Part shown: positions 36,277 through 45,728 of the stretch, piece by piece
Numbering within the stretch: the first letter of the stretch is position 1
Layout of the letters: the number at the start of each line of letters is the position of its first letter
From: Candidatus Thiodiazotropha sp. 'RUGA'
GTDB taxonomy: Bacteria > Pseudomonadota > Gammaproteobacteria > Chromatiales > Chromatiaceae
NCBI GenBank assembly: GCA_016842065.1
Contig: JAEPDS010000016.1
Span: 32,572-82,031 of the forward strand
Length of the DNA: 49,460 nt
Direction of reading: 5' to 3'
Notes under the pieces: model-generated
Seen by the model: only the letters and a program-made list of their open reading frames with translations
Told to the model about the DNA's origin: nothing
Database searches by the model: none
Translations under genes and position numbers: made by a program

Positions 36277-36762
36277 CTGCACTTCCCGACTTCATTGTCT
36301 GAGTCCCTAACCCTTAGCATAGCGCCAGAATCCCTGAAATGCAGGTTACTGGAGGGATTGTTAAGTCATGGTATGGGCAACTTCTCGCTACGCTGGCTGG
36401 TACCAGTAAAAGAGGAATAAAGCGACTACCGGTCGACCCGCTGCAGGGTGAAATTCGATGAGAAGTGGGTTTCAGAGCCGGAGATCAATCGATATCACGC
36501 GCCGAACCGCTTGCCAGGACGTCAAGTGGATCCGGAAATGACTCGAATCAATGCCGGATTTTCAGCCATAATGAGTTGTTGTGTGTTTTTATAACCTATT
36601 GAAATATAGTTGAATATGTCTTTCTGTCTCATGCGGTTGGATGCAGATTGGCCTCACTTCGTGAAGTGCTCAGCGTCGTGCTGAACCGGTTGCAGGTTTA
36701 CCGGTTTGACTGCAACTTCTATAATGCCCGGCTACTTCATCCCTCCAGCCGGAAAAAATGCT
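36277..36762. other. Divergent intergenic region upstream of guaB
   Basis: 486 bp between the receptor-GGDEF-EAL gene and guaB. The guaB-proximal end holds a likely promoter (annotated separately) and a repeated ACCGGTT motif at about 36685-36707. No purine riboswitch or other structured leader is apparent and no extra gene is supported. Confidence 0.45.
36697..36725 (+). promoter_or_regulatory. Probable sigma-70 promoter of guaBA
   Basis: TTTACC at 36697-36702 and a perfect TATAAT at 36720-36725 are separated by 17 bp. Transcription would start near 36732, leaving a leader of about 30 nt before the guaB ATG. Confidence 0.55.
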
Positions 36763-38226
36763 ATGCGTGTAATCGAGGAAGCCCTCACATTTGACGATGT
36801 ACTCCTGGTACCCGCCCACTCAAAGGTACTGCCAAAGGACGTCGATTTAAGGACCAAACTGACCCGTGAGATCGATCTCAATATCCCATTGGTTTCTGCA
36901 GCCATGGACACGGTTACCGAATCCAGATTCGCCATTGCACTGGCGCTGGAAGGGGGTATCGGCATCATCCATAAAAACATGGATGCCGACACTCAGGCCC
37001 AGGAGGTGGAGAAGGTCAAAAAGTATGAGAGCGGGGTGATACGGGATCCGATCACCGTCGGACCCTATGTCAGCATTGGCGAAGTGGTTGAGCTCACCCG
37101 TTCCAGAAATATCTCCGGCGTACCGGTGGTGGATGGTAAGGAGTTGGTTGGTATCGTCACCGGCAGGGATCTGCGATTCGAACGCAAAATGGATGATCCA
37201 GTACGCAATATCATGACCCGTAAGGAAAACCTGGTGACGGTCAAAGAGGGCGCCAACCGTGATGAGGTGATGAGTCTGCTGCACAAACACCGTATCGAAA
37301 AGGTTCTGGTGGTGGACGATAACTTTGAACTGCAGGGGATGATCACCGCCAAGGATATCCAGAAGGCGAAAGACAATCCCAACGCCTGCCGGGACGATCA
37401 GGAGCGACTGCGGGTTGGCGCCGCTGTCGGTGTTGGTGAAGGCACTGAAGAACGTGTCGATGCGCTGGTCCGGGCCGGTGTCGATGTGGTGGTTGTGGAT
37501 ACTGCCCATGGTCACTCACAAGGTGTACTGGACCGGGTGGCCTGGGTAAAGAAAACCTACCCTCAAGTGCAGGTCATCGGCGGCAACATCGCCACCGGTG
37601 ATGCGGCTCGCGATCTGGTCAAAGCCGGTGCCGATGCGGTGAAAGTGGGTATCGGACCCGGTTCGATCTGTACCACAAGGGTGGTTGCGGGTGTCGGTGT
37701 TCCCCAGGTGACGGCGGTTTCCAATGTAGCCAAGGCACTGGAAGGCACCGGTGTGCCTTTGATTGCGGATGGTGGTCTGCGCTATTCCGGGGATATCTCA
37801 AAGATTCTCGCAGCCGGCGGCTACTCAGTGATGATCGGCGGTATGTTTGCCGGTACCGATGAAGCGCCGGGCGAAGTGGAGATCTACCAGGGGCGTTCTT
37901 ATAAGTCCTACCGGGGTATGGGTTCCCTTGGCGCCATGTCCGGCAAGGATGGTTCCAGTGATCGTTACTTTCAGGAGTCCAATGAGAAGGACAAGCTGGT
38001 GCCGGAAGGTATCGAAGGACGGGTGCCCTACAAAGGTCCGGTGGTGGCGATCATCTACCAGATTATCGGTGGCATTCGATCCAGCATGGGCTATACCGGT
38101 TGTTCCAATATCGACGAGATGCGTACCAAGCCGGAGTTTGTAAGGATTACCAATGCGGGTGTGACCGAATCCCACGTGCACGATGTAACGATCACCAAGG
38201 AAGCGCCCAACTATCGGCGTGATTGA
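36763..38226 (+). CDS. guaB: IMP dehydrogenase
   Basis: A 487-aa protein. It oxidises IMP to XMP with NAD+, the committed step of GMP synthesis. The TIM-barrel is split by a CBS pair (about residues 92-205). The catalytic Cys loop is [15 protein letters not shown] (about residue 303), with [17 protein letters not shown] (IMP phosphate site) and [11 protein letters not shown] (flap). The ATG at 36763 gives the canonical [15 protein letters not shown] start; an upstream in-frame start would lie on the promoter. It is followed after 47 bp by guaA, forming the classical guaBA operon. Confidence 0.97.
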   Translation: MRVIEEALTFDDVLLVPAHSKVLPKDVDLRTKLTREIDLNIPLVSAAMDTVTESRFAIALALEGGIGIIHKNMDADTQAQEVEKVKKYESGVIRDPITVGPYVSIGEVVELTRSRNISGVPVVDGKELVGIVTGRDLRFERKMDDPVRNIMTRKENLVTVKEGANRDEVMSLLHKHRIEKVLVVDDNFELQGMITAKDIQKAKDNPNACRDDQERLRVGAAVGVGEGTEERVDALVRAGVDVVVVDTAHGHSQGVLDRVAWVKKTYPQVQVIGGNIATGDAARDLVKAGADAVKVGIGPGSICTTRVVAGVGVPQVTAVSNVAKALEGTGVPLIADGGLRYSGDISKILAAGGYSVMIGGMFAGTDEAPGEVEIYQGRSYKSYRGMGSLGAMSGKDGSSDRYFQESNEKDKLVPEGIEGRVPYKGPVVAIIYQIIGGIRSSMGYTGCSNIDEMRTKPEFVRITNAGVTESHVHDVTITKEAPNYRRD

Positions 38227-38273
38227 TCGTTTGTGATCCACTTTTCCGGTTAAGTCTCAAGCAGGCCCAAGTA

Positions 38274-39851
38274 ATGACAACTGATATTCATGCCCATCGA
38301 ATCCTGATACTGGACTTTGGATCTCAATACACACAACTGATCGCGCGTCGGGTGCGTGAAGCCGGTGTCTATTGTGAGATCTATCCCTATGACAATGCGG
38401 ATGAAGGGCTCGCCGGCAGCAAGCCCGCCGGTATCATTCTCTCCGGCGGTCCGGAGACGGTCACCGCCGATGAGGCGCCGGCTGCTCCACAAACGGTGTT
38501 TGAGCTTGGGGTACCGCTGTTGGGCATCTGTTATGGCATGCAGACCATGGCCGCACAACTGGGTGGTGACGTGGCTTCCTCCGACAAGCATGAGTATGGC
38601 TACGCCCAGGTACGCGCCAGAGGCCACACACGCCTGCTGAAGGATATCGAGGATCATACCAGTCCGGAAGGTTATGGCCTGCTGGATGTCTGGATGAGCC
38701 ATGGTGATCGTGTCGAGTCCCTGCCGGAAGGTTTTCAGGTGATCTGTGAAACCGAGAATGCGCCGGTGGCGGGTATCGCCGATGAATCACGCAGCTATTA
38801 TGGCCTGCAGTTCCATCCCGAGGTGACTCATACCCGTCAGGGCAAGCGTATCATCGAAAGGTTTCTGTTCGAGATCTGTGGTTGTGAAGTGCTCTGGACA
38901 CCAGGTCAGATCATCGAGGACAGCATTAACCATGTACGTGAACTGGTGGGTGAACAACAGGTGGTGCTGGGGCTCTCCGGTGGGGTCGATTCATCGGTGG
39001 TCGCGGCCTTGCTGCATCGTGCGATCGGCGATCAACTGACCTGTGTGTTCGTCGATAACGGGCTGTTGCGTCTGCACGAAGGCGACCAGGTGATGGCCAC
39101 CTTTGCAGAGCATATGGGTGTGAAAGTGGTCCGTGTCGATGCAGAGGACCGCTTCCTCAAGGCACTGCGCGGTGTCACCGACCCTGAACAGAAACGCAAG
39201 ATCATCGGTAATCTGTTCATCGATATCTTCGAGGAGGAGGCGAGCAAACTGGAGGATGTCTCCTTCCTTGCCCAGGGCACCATCTATCCGGATGTGATCG
39301 AGTCTGCCGGCGCCAAGTCGGGCAAGGCGCATGTGATCAAGTCGCATCACAATGTGGGTGGTCTGCCGGAGTATATGAAACTGGCCCTGGTTGAACCTCT
39401 GCGCGAGCTGTTCAAGGACGAGGTGCGTAAGATCGGCATCGAACTGGGTCTGCCCTATGAGATGATCTATCGCCACCCCTTTCCCGGACCGGGACTTGGT
39501 GTGCGGATACTGGGCGAGGTAAAGAAAGAGTATGCCGACCTGCTGCGCCAGGCGGATCATATCTATATCGAAGAGCTGCACAAACACAATCTCTACGATG
39601 AGGTGAGCCAGGCATTCACCGTCTTCCTGCCGGTCAAATCAGTGGGTGTTGTAGGCGATGCACGGCGCTACGAATATGTGGTCACGCTGAGAGCGGTGAA
39701 GACAGTCGACTTCATGACCGCCAAGTTTGCCCATCTGCCGTTTGATTTTCTGGAAGAGGTCTCGCGTCGGATCATCAACGAAGTTTCCGGTATCTCCCGC
39801 GTGGCTTATGATATCTCCAGTAAGCCGCCGGCTACGATCGAGTGGGAGTGA
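38274..39851 (+). CDS. guaA: GMP synthase (glutamine-hydrolysing)
   Basis: A 525-aa protein. The N-terminal class I glutamine amidotransferase (about 8-200) has the catalytic Cys in [10 protein letters not shown] and the His-Glu pair in QFHPEVTHT. The ATP pyrophosphatase domain follows, with the PP-loop [14 protein letters not shown] (about residue 231). The C-terminal dimerisation domain contains [17 protein letters not shown] and ends with the conserved KPPATIEWE. It makes GMP from XMP, glutamine and ATP. The ATG at 38274 is the usual start; the upstream in-frame start overlaps guaB and lacks family support. Confidence 0.97.
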   Translation: MTTDIHAHRILILDFGSQYTQLIARRVREAGVYCEIYPYDNADEGLAGSKPAGIILSGGPETVTADEAPAAPQTVFELGVPLLGICYGMQTMAAQLGGDVASSDKHEYGYAQVRARGHTRLLKDIEDHTSPEGYGLLDVWMSHGDRVESLPEGFQVICETENAPVAGIADESRSYYGLQFHPEVTHTRQGKRIIERFLFEICGCEVLWTPGQIIEDSINHVRELVGEQQVVLGLSGGVDSSVVAALLHRAIGDQLTCVFVDNGLLRLHEGDQVMATFAEHMGVKVVRVDAEDRFLKALRGVTDPEQKRKIIGNLFIDIFEEEASKLEDVSFLAQGTIYPDVIESAGAKSGKAHVIKSHHNVGGLPEYMKLALVEPLRELFKDEVRKIGIELGLPYEMIYRHPFPGPGLGVRILGEVKKEYADLLRQADHIYIEELHKHNLYDEVSQAFTVFLPVKSVGVVGDARRYEYVVTLRAVKTVDFMTAKFAHLPFDFLEEVSRRIINEVSGISRVAYDISSKPPATIEWE

Positions 39852-39874
39852 CCGGTACTGGCAGGCATTTTACC

Positions 39875-39902
39875 TTCTTCCTGATTGCTCAATCAGGGAG
39901 AA
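39875..39902. terminator. Inverted repeat at the guaA/parE convergence
   Basis: TTCTTCCTGATT and AATCAGGGAGAA can pair as a 12-bp stem with a GCTC loop. It lies between two convergent genes, overlapping the last codons of the toxin gene. No long T tract follows on either strand, so it would be a weak or Rho-assisted terminator. Confidence 0.35.
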
Positions 39903-40188
39903 AATATGTGATGATATCCATCTCCTTGTGCGGGATGCCGATAATATCGATTCCCTCTTCTCCAATCATGTAGAAGACAACATGTTCGCCTTGGGGAAAA
40001 CTGTAATAGCCTTCAGCAACATCCGTGCGGTGTTTGCCTGATTTTGGATTTTCCGTCAACCAGCCAAAGCGCTTCTCGAATGCTTTCAGATAGGTATTGC
40101 GTTGCTGTTTGCCCCACTGCTGTTCGGTATATCGACCGATATTTTTCAAGTCTTCCAGTGCTCTAGGGGTGACTCTGTATCCAGGCAT
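39889..40188 (-). CDS. ParE/RelE-superfamily toxin
   Basis: A 99-aa type II toxin of the ParE/RelE fold: YRVTPRALEDLKNIGRYTEQQWG at the N-terminus, a central RFGWLTENPKSGKHRTDVAEG and the strand GEHVVFYMIGEEGIDIIGIPHK. ParE toxins poison DNA gyrase and RelE toxins cut mRNA at the ribosome; the start and the PKSGKHR segment fit ParE better. The ATG at 40188 shares a base with the stop of the antitoxin gene (TGATG), the usual coupled arrangement. Confidence 0.9.
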   Translation of the reverse strand: MPGYRVTPRALEDLKNIGRYTEQQWGKQQRNTYLKAFEKRFGWLTENPKSGKHRTDVAEGYYSFPQGEHVVFYMIGEEGIDIIGIPHKEMDIITYFLPD

Positions 40189-40436
40189 CAAGCTTCGTTA
40201 TCCAGATCATTGATCAGCGCATCCATTGAAAAGTTATCAGCGAACTCGCCGGATGCGGCCTGATTAGCACCCTGTGCCAGATGACTTCGTAAAGCATCGA
40301 GTTTGCTTTTGCGCTCCTCCATTGCGCGGAGAGCTTCACGAACGACTTCACTGGCGGAACCGTAACGCCCGCTGGCAATTTCATTCTTGATGTAAGCTTC
40401 CCAGTGCTCTCCCAGGCTAAGACTTGTCGTTGCCAT
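40188..40436 (-). CDS. ParD-like antitoxin
   Basis: An 82-aa protein. The N-terminal ribbon-helix-helix DNA-binding part (TTSLSLGEHWEAYIKNEIAS, then GRYGSASEVVREALRAMEE) is the ParD/CopG pattern, and the C-terminal tail (about 55-82) is acidic and probably wraps the toxin. It should repress its own promoter. GGAG lies about nine bases before the ATG at 40436. It is transcribed first, with the toxin directly downstream. Confidence 0.92.
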   Translation of the reverse strand: MATTSLSLGEHWEAYIKNEIASGRYGSASEVVREALRAMEERKSKLDALRSHLAQGANQAASGEFADNFSMDALINDLDNEA

Positions 40437-40470
40437 GTTATTCTCCAGGTATTCAAAATTAATAAATATG

Positions 40471-40499
40471 AATATAAATCAGGGTGAAATGGAAGGCAA
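40471..40499 (-). promoter_or_regulatory. Probable promoter/operator of the parDE pair
   Basis: On the minus strand, TTGCCT (40494-40499) and TATATT (40471-40476) are separated by 17 bp. The AT-rich sequence immediately downstream (about 40455-40478) contains near-palindromic ATATTCATATT that could be the antitoxin operator. Confidence 0.5.
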
Positions 40500-40867
40500 C
40501 TGGCTTTTTGATTCCTAGAGTTTTACGCGCACATGCAGCAATTTTTGAGCATGGTATCTGTCATGGTATCGCTGTTTAGCAGGAATGTAAGGCTTTGAGT
40601 ATAAGGGATAAAAAAGGCTTATTTATACTTGAGTGGGAGTGATTGGGACTCACAAGCACTGGCTGGCAGCTGTTGGCATCAAGACTCAGTTAGCGCACAT
40701 AGGCAATAACTTATCTCCCTATCTATCTGGCATGCAGTTTGGGCCATTCTTTGACAATCACTTGGTAATCACAGGATTCCTGTGGGCAGTGCTGGTGGCA
40801 TTGGCCTTCGGCTATCCCTGTGGCAGGACGAAAAGGGTGATATTGTATCTACACTCCTAACGCAGAT
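40500..40867. other. Intergenic region with one member of a direct repeat
   Basis: About 370 bp between the toxin-antitoxin promoter and the 3' end of the EAL-hemerythrin gene. Positions 40801-40840 resemble 43070-43109 (annotated separately). A 75-codon plus-strand frame (40633-40860) lacks a ribosome site and is not supported as a gene; it might be a gene remnant. Confidence 0.4.
40801..40856 (+). repeat. Direct repeat flanking the EAL-hemerythrin gene, copy 1
   Basis: The first 40 bases (TTGGCCTTCGGCTATCCCTG, then TGGCAGGACGAAAAGGGTG) match 43070-43109 in the same orientation with about six differences. The two copies lie either side of the gene at 40868-42955. Confidence 0.55.
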
Positions 40868-42955
40868 TCAGCTGCGTCGCTCCGAGGACGGCTTGTTGAT
40901 GAAGCGGTGCAGGTGGGTATCCTCGCTCACCAGGTGACGCAACAGCCAGTATTTCAGGTACTGCAGGACCTCGTCGAAACTGGTGCTCTGTTTGTGCTCG
41001 CTGATCTCCAGTTTGCGCTTGGCGATGTCGGCAATCAGCCACTTGTGTTTTTCCCGGTGCATTTCATAGCGGGGATAGCCGATGTTGAACATCACATCTT
41101 CTTCGTGATCGAAGTGCTTGATGGCCTCCAGCGCAATCACGTCCAGGGTCTCGATGATATCGATGGATTCGGGATCCTTGATATACAGGTCGCTGAAGGT
41201 ATTCAGGGCATCGATCAGTGCGCGGTGTTCATTGTCGACGGAGACTACGTCGGTGGAGAAGCTCTTTTTCCATTTGACCTTGCGGGCCTTGCTCTCCAGG
41301 CTGTGTTCGCTGCGGAACTTGCTGGGTTCATCCAGCCATTCGCTGTGTTCGGGATTGTGTCTCGCGAAATCGATGAAGGCATCGATGGGCATGGGTCTGC
41401 CGGTCAGGTAGCCCTGGAAGTATTCGCAGCCGATATTCTTGAGGAACGAGGCCTGGAAGGGTTCTTCAATGCCCTCGGCGACGATTTCCAGCCCCAGAAT
41501 GTGCGCCAGGGAGGCGATGGAGGTGACGATCAGCCGGTCTTCCTCGTTTTCCTCCAGGTTGGAAACGAATACCCGGTCGATCTTCAGGCGGTCCAGGGGA
41601 AACCGGCGTAGGTAGGAGAGGCTGGAATAGCCGGTGCCGAAGTCGTCGATGGCGATCTTGAAGCCCTGTTCACGCAGGTGTTCCAGGTTCTCCAGCACCG
41701 CCTCGGGGTCGTCTGCAAGGATCCGCTCCGTGATCTCCACCTCCAGTATCTCGCTGGGGATGTTGTACTCCCGCATGGTGTCGGCCAGTGCCGTCATCAT
41801 CTGCCGGTCGTGGAAGTGGGTGGTGGCGAGGTTGAGCGACAGGGGTATCCACATGTCCAGTTCATCATGCACGGTCTTCAGCACCTGGGCGGTGCGCAGC
41901 AGCCCCCAGTGGAAGAACTTGTCGGCGAATTCGCCCTGTTCCAGGAACTCGATGAAGTGGGCCGGTGGGATGATCTCCCCCGGCGATGGGATCCAGCGGA
42001 TCAGCAGTTCGCCGCCGATGACCTGGCGGCCCTCGGAGCTGATCTGGGGCTGGATGAAAAAATCCAGCTCACCGGCTTCCAGTGCCTGGTTCAGGCGCAG
42101 CAGGAACGAGGCGTGGGAGGTGGCATGCTGCTGGGCATCCAGGTGGGCGAGCAGGTGGGGCTCATCGATGGGAGTCAGTTCTGCCTTGAGACGGTCCAGT
42201 ATGCCGTTCACCGATATGCTGCCGGCTTTCCAGTCCAGGTGGGCAATGTGCGGTCTGACGCCGTCGGGGATAGTGCTGTCCGTCCTGATGGCGTCGATCA
42301 GGGACGACAGGGTTTCAGCCGGCAACGGCTCCGTCGAGGAGTAGATGCACAGAACCTCGGAATTGGCCAGGCGGCAGAGCACGCTCTGCTCTTCGATGAG
42401 ATTGAAGTGCCTGGCTATGGAGCGGATGCAGGCGGTCAGATCCACATCGGCTGCCATAGATGGACCCGATTCCAGGTCCAGCAGAATGCAGCCTCCGGCC
42501 AGATTGCTGGCCTGCAGCTGTTCGAACTCGACGATGCCTTTGCGATGATTCAACAGGCCGGTGGATGTGTCATAGTTCTCGATGTAATCCAGGCGATCGA
42601 TGATGCGGCGAATGGTCTCCGGATCGTGTACCAGCACGGTTCGGGTCTCCTTGCCGGTCTTGCCGATGCTGATGACCTTCACCAGTACCCAGGACACCTG
42701 ACCCTCTGCACTGGTGAGCTTGGCGGGTTCAAATTCGTCCTTGGTCCCGCGAAGGATGAAGGTATCATCCAAGTCACGGAATATTTCACGTATATTCAGA
42801 CCCTTACATTCATCCTCGGCGATGCCGAGCAGTTCCAGGAAGTGGCTGTTGAAGCCCTTGATCTGACCGTCGCCGTCAATGGTGGCGATGGCCTCGCTGC
42901 TGGCTTCCAGGATCGCCGGAGCCGCGCTCAACAGTTTCTTGATGTCAATACTCAT
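40868..42955 (-). CDS. PAS-GGDEF(degenerate)-EAL-hemerythrin protein, predicted O2-responsive c-di-GMP phosphodiesterase
   Basis: A 695-aa cytoplasmic protein with no membrane helix. PAS at about 5-110; GGDEF-like domain at about 120-275 lacking the GGDEF motif; EAL at about 285-535 with all key residues visible (GGELLIRW, NLATTHF, EVEITER, IDDFGTGYSSL, Lys of DRLKIDRVF, VAEGIEE, FQGYLTGRPMP); and hemerythrin at about 560-690. The diiron ligands are complete: H577 (DNEH), H614 and E618 (HFDHEE), H633 and H637 (HREKH), H674 and D679 (HLVSED). It should cleave cyclic-di-GMP in response to oxygen or redox state bound at the diiron site. The ATG at 42955 has only a weak ribosome site. It is single-gene and flanked by short direct repeats. 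Confidence 0.93.
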   Translation of the reverse strand: MSIDIKKLLSAAPAILEASSEAIATIDGDGQIKGFNSHFLELLGIAEDECKGLNIREIFRDLDDTFILRGTKDEFEPAKLTSAEGQVSWVLVKVISIGKTGKETRTVLVHDPETIRRIIDRLDYIENYDTSTGLLNHRKGIVEFEQLQASNLAGGCILLDLESGPSMAADVDLTACIRSIARHFNLIEEQSVLCRLANSEVLCIYSSTEPLPAETLSSLIDAIRTDSTIPDGVRPHIAHLDWKAGSISVNGILDRLKAELTPIDEPHLLAHLDAQQHATSHASFLLRLNQALEAGELDFFIQPQISSEGRQVIGGELLIRWIPSPGEIIPPAHFIEFLEQGEFADKFFHWGLLRTAQVLKTVHDELDMWIPLSLNLATTHFHDRQMMTALADTMREYNIPSEILEVEITERILADDPEAVLENLEHLREQGFKIAIDDFGTGYSSLSYLRRFPLDRLKIDRVFVSNLEENEEDRLIVTSIASLAHILGLEIVAEGIEEPFQASFLKNIGCEYFQGYLTGRPMPIDAFIDFARHNPEHSEWLDEPSKFRSEHSLESKARKVKWKKSFSTDVVSVDNEHRALIDALNTFSDLYIKDPESIDIIETLDVIALEAIKHFDHEEDVMFNIGYPRYEMHREKHKWLIADIAKRKLEISEHKQSTSFDEVLQYLKYWLLRHLVSEDTHLHRFINKPSSERRS

Positions 42956-43327
42956 TCGCTGGTCTTGCTCTGTGTTGACTCAAATCCGTTGCAATATGGG
43001 CTCACGAAATCCTGATTTGTGAGCGGAACACTGTTTGCCGGGATGGATAACGGTACGGCGCCGGTGAAATTGGCCCTCGGCTATACCAGTGGCAGGGCAA
43101 AAAGGGTGTTAATATTTTTCTATATTCATTTCGCAGTAGCGTTAATTATTTGCGGCTCAATATAGCACTGCCACTTCACAACTCTCTGACATGTTAAAAT
43201 AGCCTTTAACCCAACCCCGATCAATGAAATATGCGATACTTGATAGAATTATTTGGTTTTATCAGCTTCAGTAACGTTGATTTTCTATTTTTTAGAGATA
43301 ACTGTCTTAATTTTTCATGGAGGGGTT
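42956..43327. other. Intergenic region with second direct-repeat copy
   Basis: 372 bp between divergent genes. It holds the second copy of the direct repeat (43070-43126). The AT-rich stretch 43100-43327 probably contains the promoter of the downstream nuclease-fold gene, but no clear hexamer pair could be chosen. Confidence 0.4.
43070..43126 (+). repeat. Direct repeat flanking the EAL-hemerythrin gene, copy 2
   Basis: TTGGCCCTCGGCTATACCAG followed by TGGCAGGGCAAAAAGGGTG resembles 40801-40840. Similarity fades in the AT-rich part that follows. Confidence 0.55.
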
Positions 43328-44308
43328 ATGCGTCTATTTTTTGTTCTTTTCACACTGATCATCAGTGCATCCGTTTCTGCTGATCAACTCAGGATCGCGA
43401 CCTGGAATATTGAAAACCTGGGGACTTACGGCAGGGGCTCTGATGGCGGCCATGGTGAAGCTGTTCTTGCTCTCCGCAGCAAAGAGCAGCTGAACGATAT
43501 TGCCGATTTTATCCGTGATGACCTTGCTTCTGATGTAATTGCCTTGCAGGAAATCGGAATTACCCATGCCTATGGCCCTGTTTCTCAGAATGCGCAACTT
43601 GATGCCATCGTTAAAAAGCTTGGATCGAGCTGGAAGTATTACTTGCCCCCGGTGCCATACGATCATAAGCCTGATTCCCTGTATGTGGGTTACCTGTGGA
43701 ACACAGAGAAAGTAAAGGCAATTGCAATCGCTCCGATGAGGGTTCCCCATCTATCACTTGCCGGTGCAGCGCTTTTTTCCCGTACTCCTGTCATCGGTTT
43801 TTTCGAAGCGAAAGATAAAGACGAAGAGAGTGAACTGAATGACTTTGTCCTGGTAAACGTCAACCTGGCACCAGGCCAGGACAATGATGAAAATCATCTG
43901 ATAGCCATGACATTGATTGAATATCGTCTGGATGATGCGCTCGCAGCCATGAATATTAATGAGGAGGACCGGATTATTTTGGGTGACTTTAATGATGACC
44001 CTCACAAAGTATCCGAAACAGGCACTCTGAAATACTCTCCAGCCATGTATTACCACATGGCCTTCAAAGGTTATATGGATTACGTGCCAGCAGACTTCAA
44101 AAGCACGCGTATGGACACCGACCTGAACAGCATTGTCGATCATCTGCTTGTCAGTCAAGCAGCTCAAACACATCTTTTTGGCAATCGGGCATTTCTCTGG
44201 TTGCCAGAGGATGCTCCAGAGTCGTTTGCTGAATGGCGCGAAACTTACAGCAATCACTTCCCGGTTTCGGTTGTTATGAATATCACCGAAGACGATGATG
44301 GAGATTAA
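43328..44308 (+). CDS. Secreted endonuclease/exonuclease/phosphatase-family protein
   Basis: A 326-aa protein with a signal peptide (RLFFVLFTLIISASVSA, cut at about residue 18). The mature part has the EEP/DNase I-like fold: LRIATWNIENLG (Asn), VIALQEIG (metal-binding Glu), ILGDFNDDP (Asp/Asn pair), IVDHLLVS and the final SNHFPV motif with the catalytic His. Members are extracellular nucleases, phosphodiesterases or sphingomyelinases; this one resembles nucleases most. The ATG at 43328 is chosen because GGAGG precedes it by about six bases and it begins the signal peptide. A strong terminator follows. It may serve phosphate scavenging or extracellular DNA turnover. Confidence 0.87.
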   Translation: MRLFFVLFTLIISASVSADQLRIATWNIENLGTYGRGSDGGHGEAVLALRSKEQLNDIADFIRDDLASDVIALQEIGITHAYGPVSQNAQLDAIVKKLGSSWKYYLPPVPYDHKPDSLYVGYLWNTEKVKAIAIAPMRVPHLSLAGAALFSRTPVIGFFEAKDKDEESELNDFVLVNVNLAPGQDNDENHLIAMTLIEYRLDDALAAMNINEEDRIILGDFNDDPHKVSETGTLKYSPAMYYHMAFKGYMDYVPADFKSTRMDTDLNSIVDHLLVSQAAQTHLFGNRAFLWLPEDAPESFAEWRETYSNHFPVSVVMNITEDDDGD

Positions 44309-44699
44309 CCATTGCTCCAGTTCGTTAACCCTTTTTAAAGGGTTTCGCTAAACCGATAGTTTCTTTACTGACCAAATCAAAAAGGGCTTTGGATTTACCC
44401 AAAGCCCTTTTTGAGAATCTATCTATTTCTGCAGATGCAGTAAAAAATATTCACTAGCAATACCATCAGGCACCAGCCCCTGTTTCTGCTGTTATGATTT
44501 ATCTGCTGTAAGTTTCCTCTTCCCCATAACGCCATCAGGATCATACTCTATTATTTGAAGCGGGAATTGCTGGGTCTTATCGCTCCATCAGCAAACTTAC
44601 ATGGCGCTACGTGGTGCGAAGCGGGCAGCGACAGGGCAGTCAATTGAACGACACGGAGGAGCTGAAGTGACTGTTGTTAACCTCAGGCTGCGTAGCTTG
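44309..44699. other. Intergenic region with terminator
   Basis: 391 bp between convergent genes. It includes a small palindrome (AACCCTTTTTAAAGGGTT, about 44328-44345) and a strong terminator (44379-44412). The rest shows nothing recognisable. Confidence 0.5.
44379..44412 (+). terminator. Rho-independent terminator
   Basis: AAAAAGGGCTTTGG pairs with its complement ending CCCTTTTT across a five-base loop (ATTTA), giving a long stem with an A tract before and a T tract after. It can act for the plus-strand nuclease-fold gene and, by symmetry, for the convergent minus-strand gene. Confidence 0.85.
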
Positions 44700-45728
44700 T
44701 TACTCCTGCTGCTCCAGCCTCTCCTTGCGCTTTTTCTCTACCCGCTCTGTCAATGTCAGTGCACTTTCTTTCTGTCTGGCAATCAGGGCCATCGGTTGGT
44801 TACTCGCCTCAAAAGCGCCAAGTCGCATCAGCGTGTGAGAAACAGGCACGCCAGTAACCACTGGATACTCCTGGTTGAGTTCCGCATAGAGACGCTGTCG
44901 CTGAAAGCCGACCAGGAACTCAAGAAAATCCATGGCCAATTGAGGATGTGGGGCGTGACGAGTCACCCCGCCACCACTGATATTGACGTGTACGCCCGAG
45001 TCGGGCCAGATCCAGGCCGTCTGGGTTGCCACATCCCGATCCTTTGGATTTTCGCTATTGAGCATCATGGCATAGTAGTAGCTGTTAACCAGTGCCAGAT
45101 CGCATACCCCGTCCACCATGGCGCGAACCTGATCCCGGTCTCCGCCTTCAGGCGGTCTGGCCAAATTGTTTGCCACAGCTTCCAGCCAGGCCTGCGCCTT
45201 CGCTTCTCCCCAGCGGGAGATCAGTGCAGCAAACAACGATTGGTTGTAGACATGTTTGAACGAACGAATACACAGTTTCCCTTTCAGTGCCGGGGAGGCG
45301 AGGTCCGCGTAGTCATTAATGAGACCGGATTCGATACGCTTGGGGATATAGAGAATCAAACGCGCACGCAGGGAGAGTCCAAACCAGTAACCCTGCGGAT
45401 CCCGGTATCGGGCGGGGATCAAACCCACAAGAAGTGGGGACTGCGTGGGCTGCAAAAGATCATCTTCCTTCGCCGCCTCCAACATTCCTATGTCTGCCGT
45501 CAACAACAGGTCCGCAGGGGATTGGCTGCCTTCATCGCGCAAACGCTGTAGTAGACCAGCAGACTTCTCCTGAACATAGCTAACCTCTACTCCACGTGCC
45601 TTCTCATATGCTTCAAGCAAGGGTTCCATCAGGGTGTATTGCCGCGAGCCGTAGATCACAAGTGTCTCTCCGGCCACCAGATCTGTCAGGAGAAATGTCA
45701 GCATGGCGATAAGGGTCATGCGTCTCAT
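44700..45728 (-). CDS. FbpA/FutA-like periplasmic ferric-iron-binding protein
   Basis: A 342-aa protein with a signal peptide (about 1-20) and a type 2 periplasmic-binding fold: LVIYGSRQYTLMEPLLEAYEK at the mature N-terminus, SPADLLLTADIGMLEAA, and the tyrosine cluster NSYYYAMML that coordinates Fe3+ in FbpA/FutA homologues. The C-terminal tail (about 320-342) is unusually charged (EKKRKERLEQQE). The ATG overlaps the TGA of the upstream diguanylate cyclase gene (ATGA), so the two are coupled. No permease or ATPase gene follows, so the protein may act as a ligand sensor for the cyclase rather than in uptake; that is inference. Confidence 0.85.
   Translation of the reverse strand: MRRMTLIAMLTFLLTDLVAGETLVIYGSRQYTLMEPLLEAYEKARGVEVSYVQEKSAGLLQRLRDEGSQSPADLLLTADIGMLEAAKEDDLLQPTQSPLLVGLIPARYRDPQGYWFGLSLRARLILYIPKRIESGLINDYADLASPALKGKLCIRSFKHVYNQSLFAALISRWGEAKAQAWLEAVANNLARPPEGGDRDQVRAMVDGVCDLALVNSYYYAMMLNSENPKDRDVATQTAWIWPDSGVHVNISGGGVTRHAPHPQLAMDFLEFLVGFQRQRLYAELNQEYPVVTGVPVSHTLMRLGAFEASNQPMALIARQKESALTLTERVEKKRKERLEQQE

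Noticed and set aside
36706-36725. TTGACT at 36706 as the -35 box for guaB
   Set aside because: Only 8 bp separate it from TATAAT; TTTACC at 36697 gives the proper 17-bp spacing.
40633-40860. 75-codon plus-strand frame near a direct repeat
   Set aside because: No ribosome site; its end corresponds to the direct repeat also found at 43070. At most a remnant.
41678-43015. 445-codon open frame on the plus strand
   Set aside because: It lies antisense to the well-supported EAL-hemerythrin gene, whose catalytic motifs are all on the minus strand; it is a GC-driven shadow frame.
44601-45551. 316-codon open frame on the plus strand
   Set aside because: Antisense to the FbpA-like gene, which has a signal peptide and the iron-binding tyrosine cluster; no ribosome site or family motif on the plus strand.
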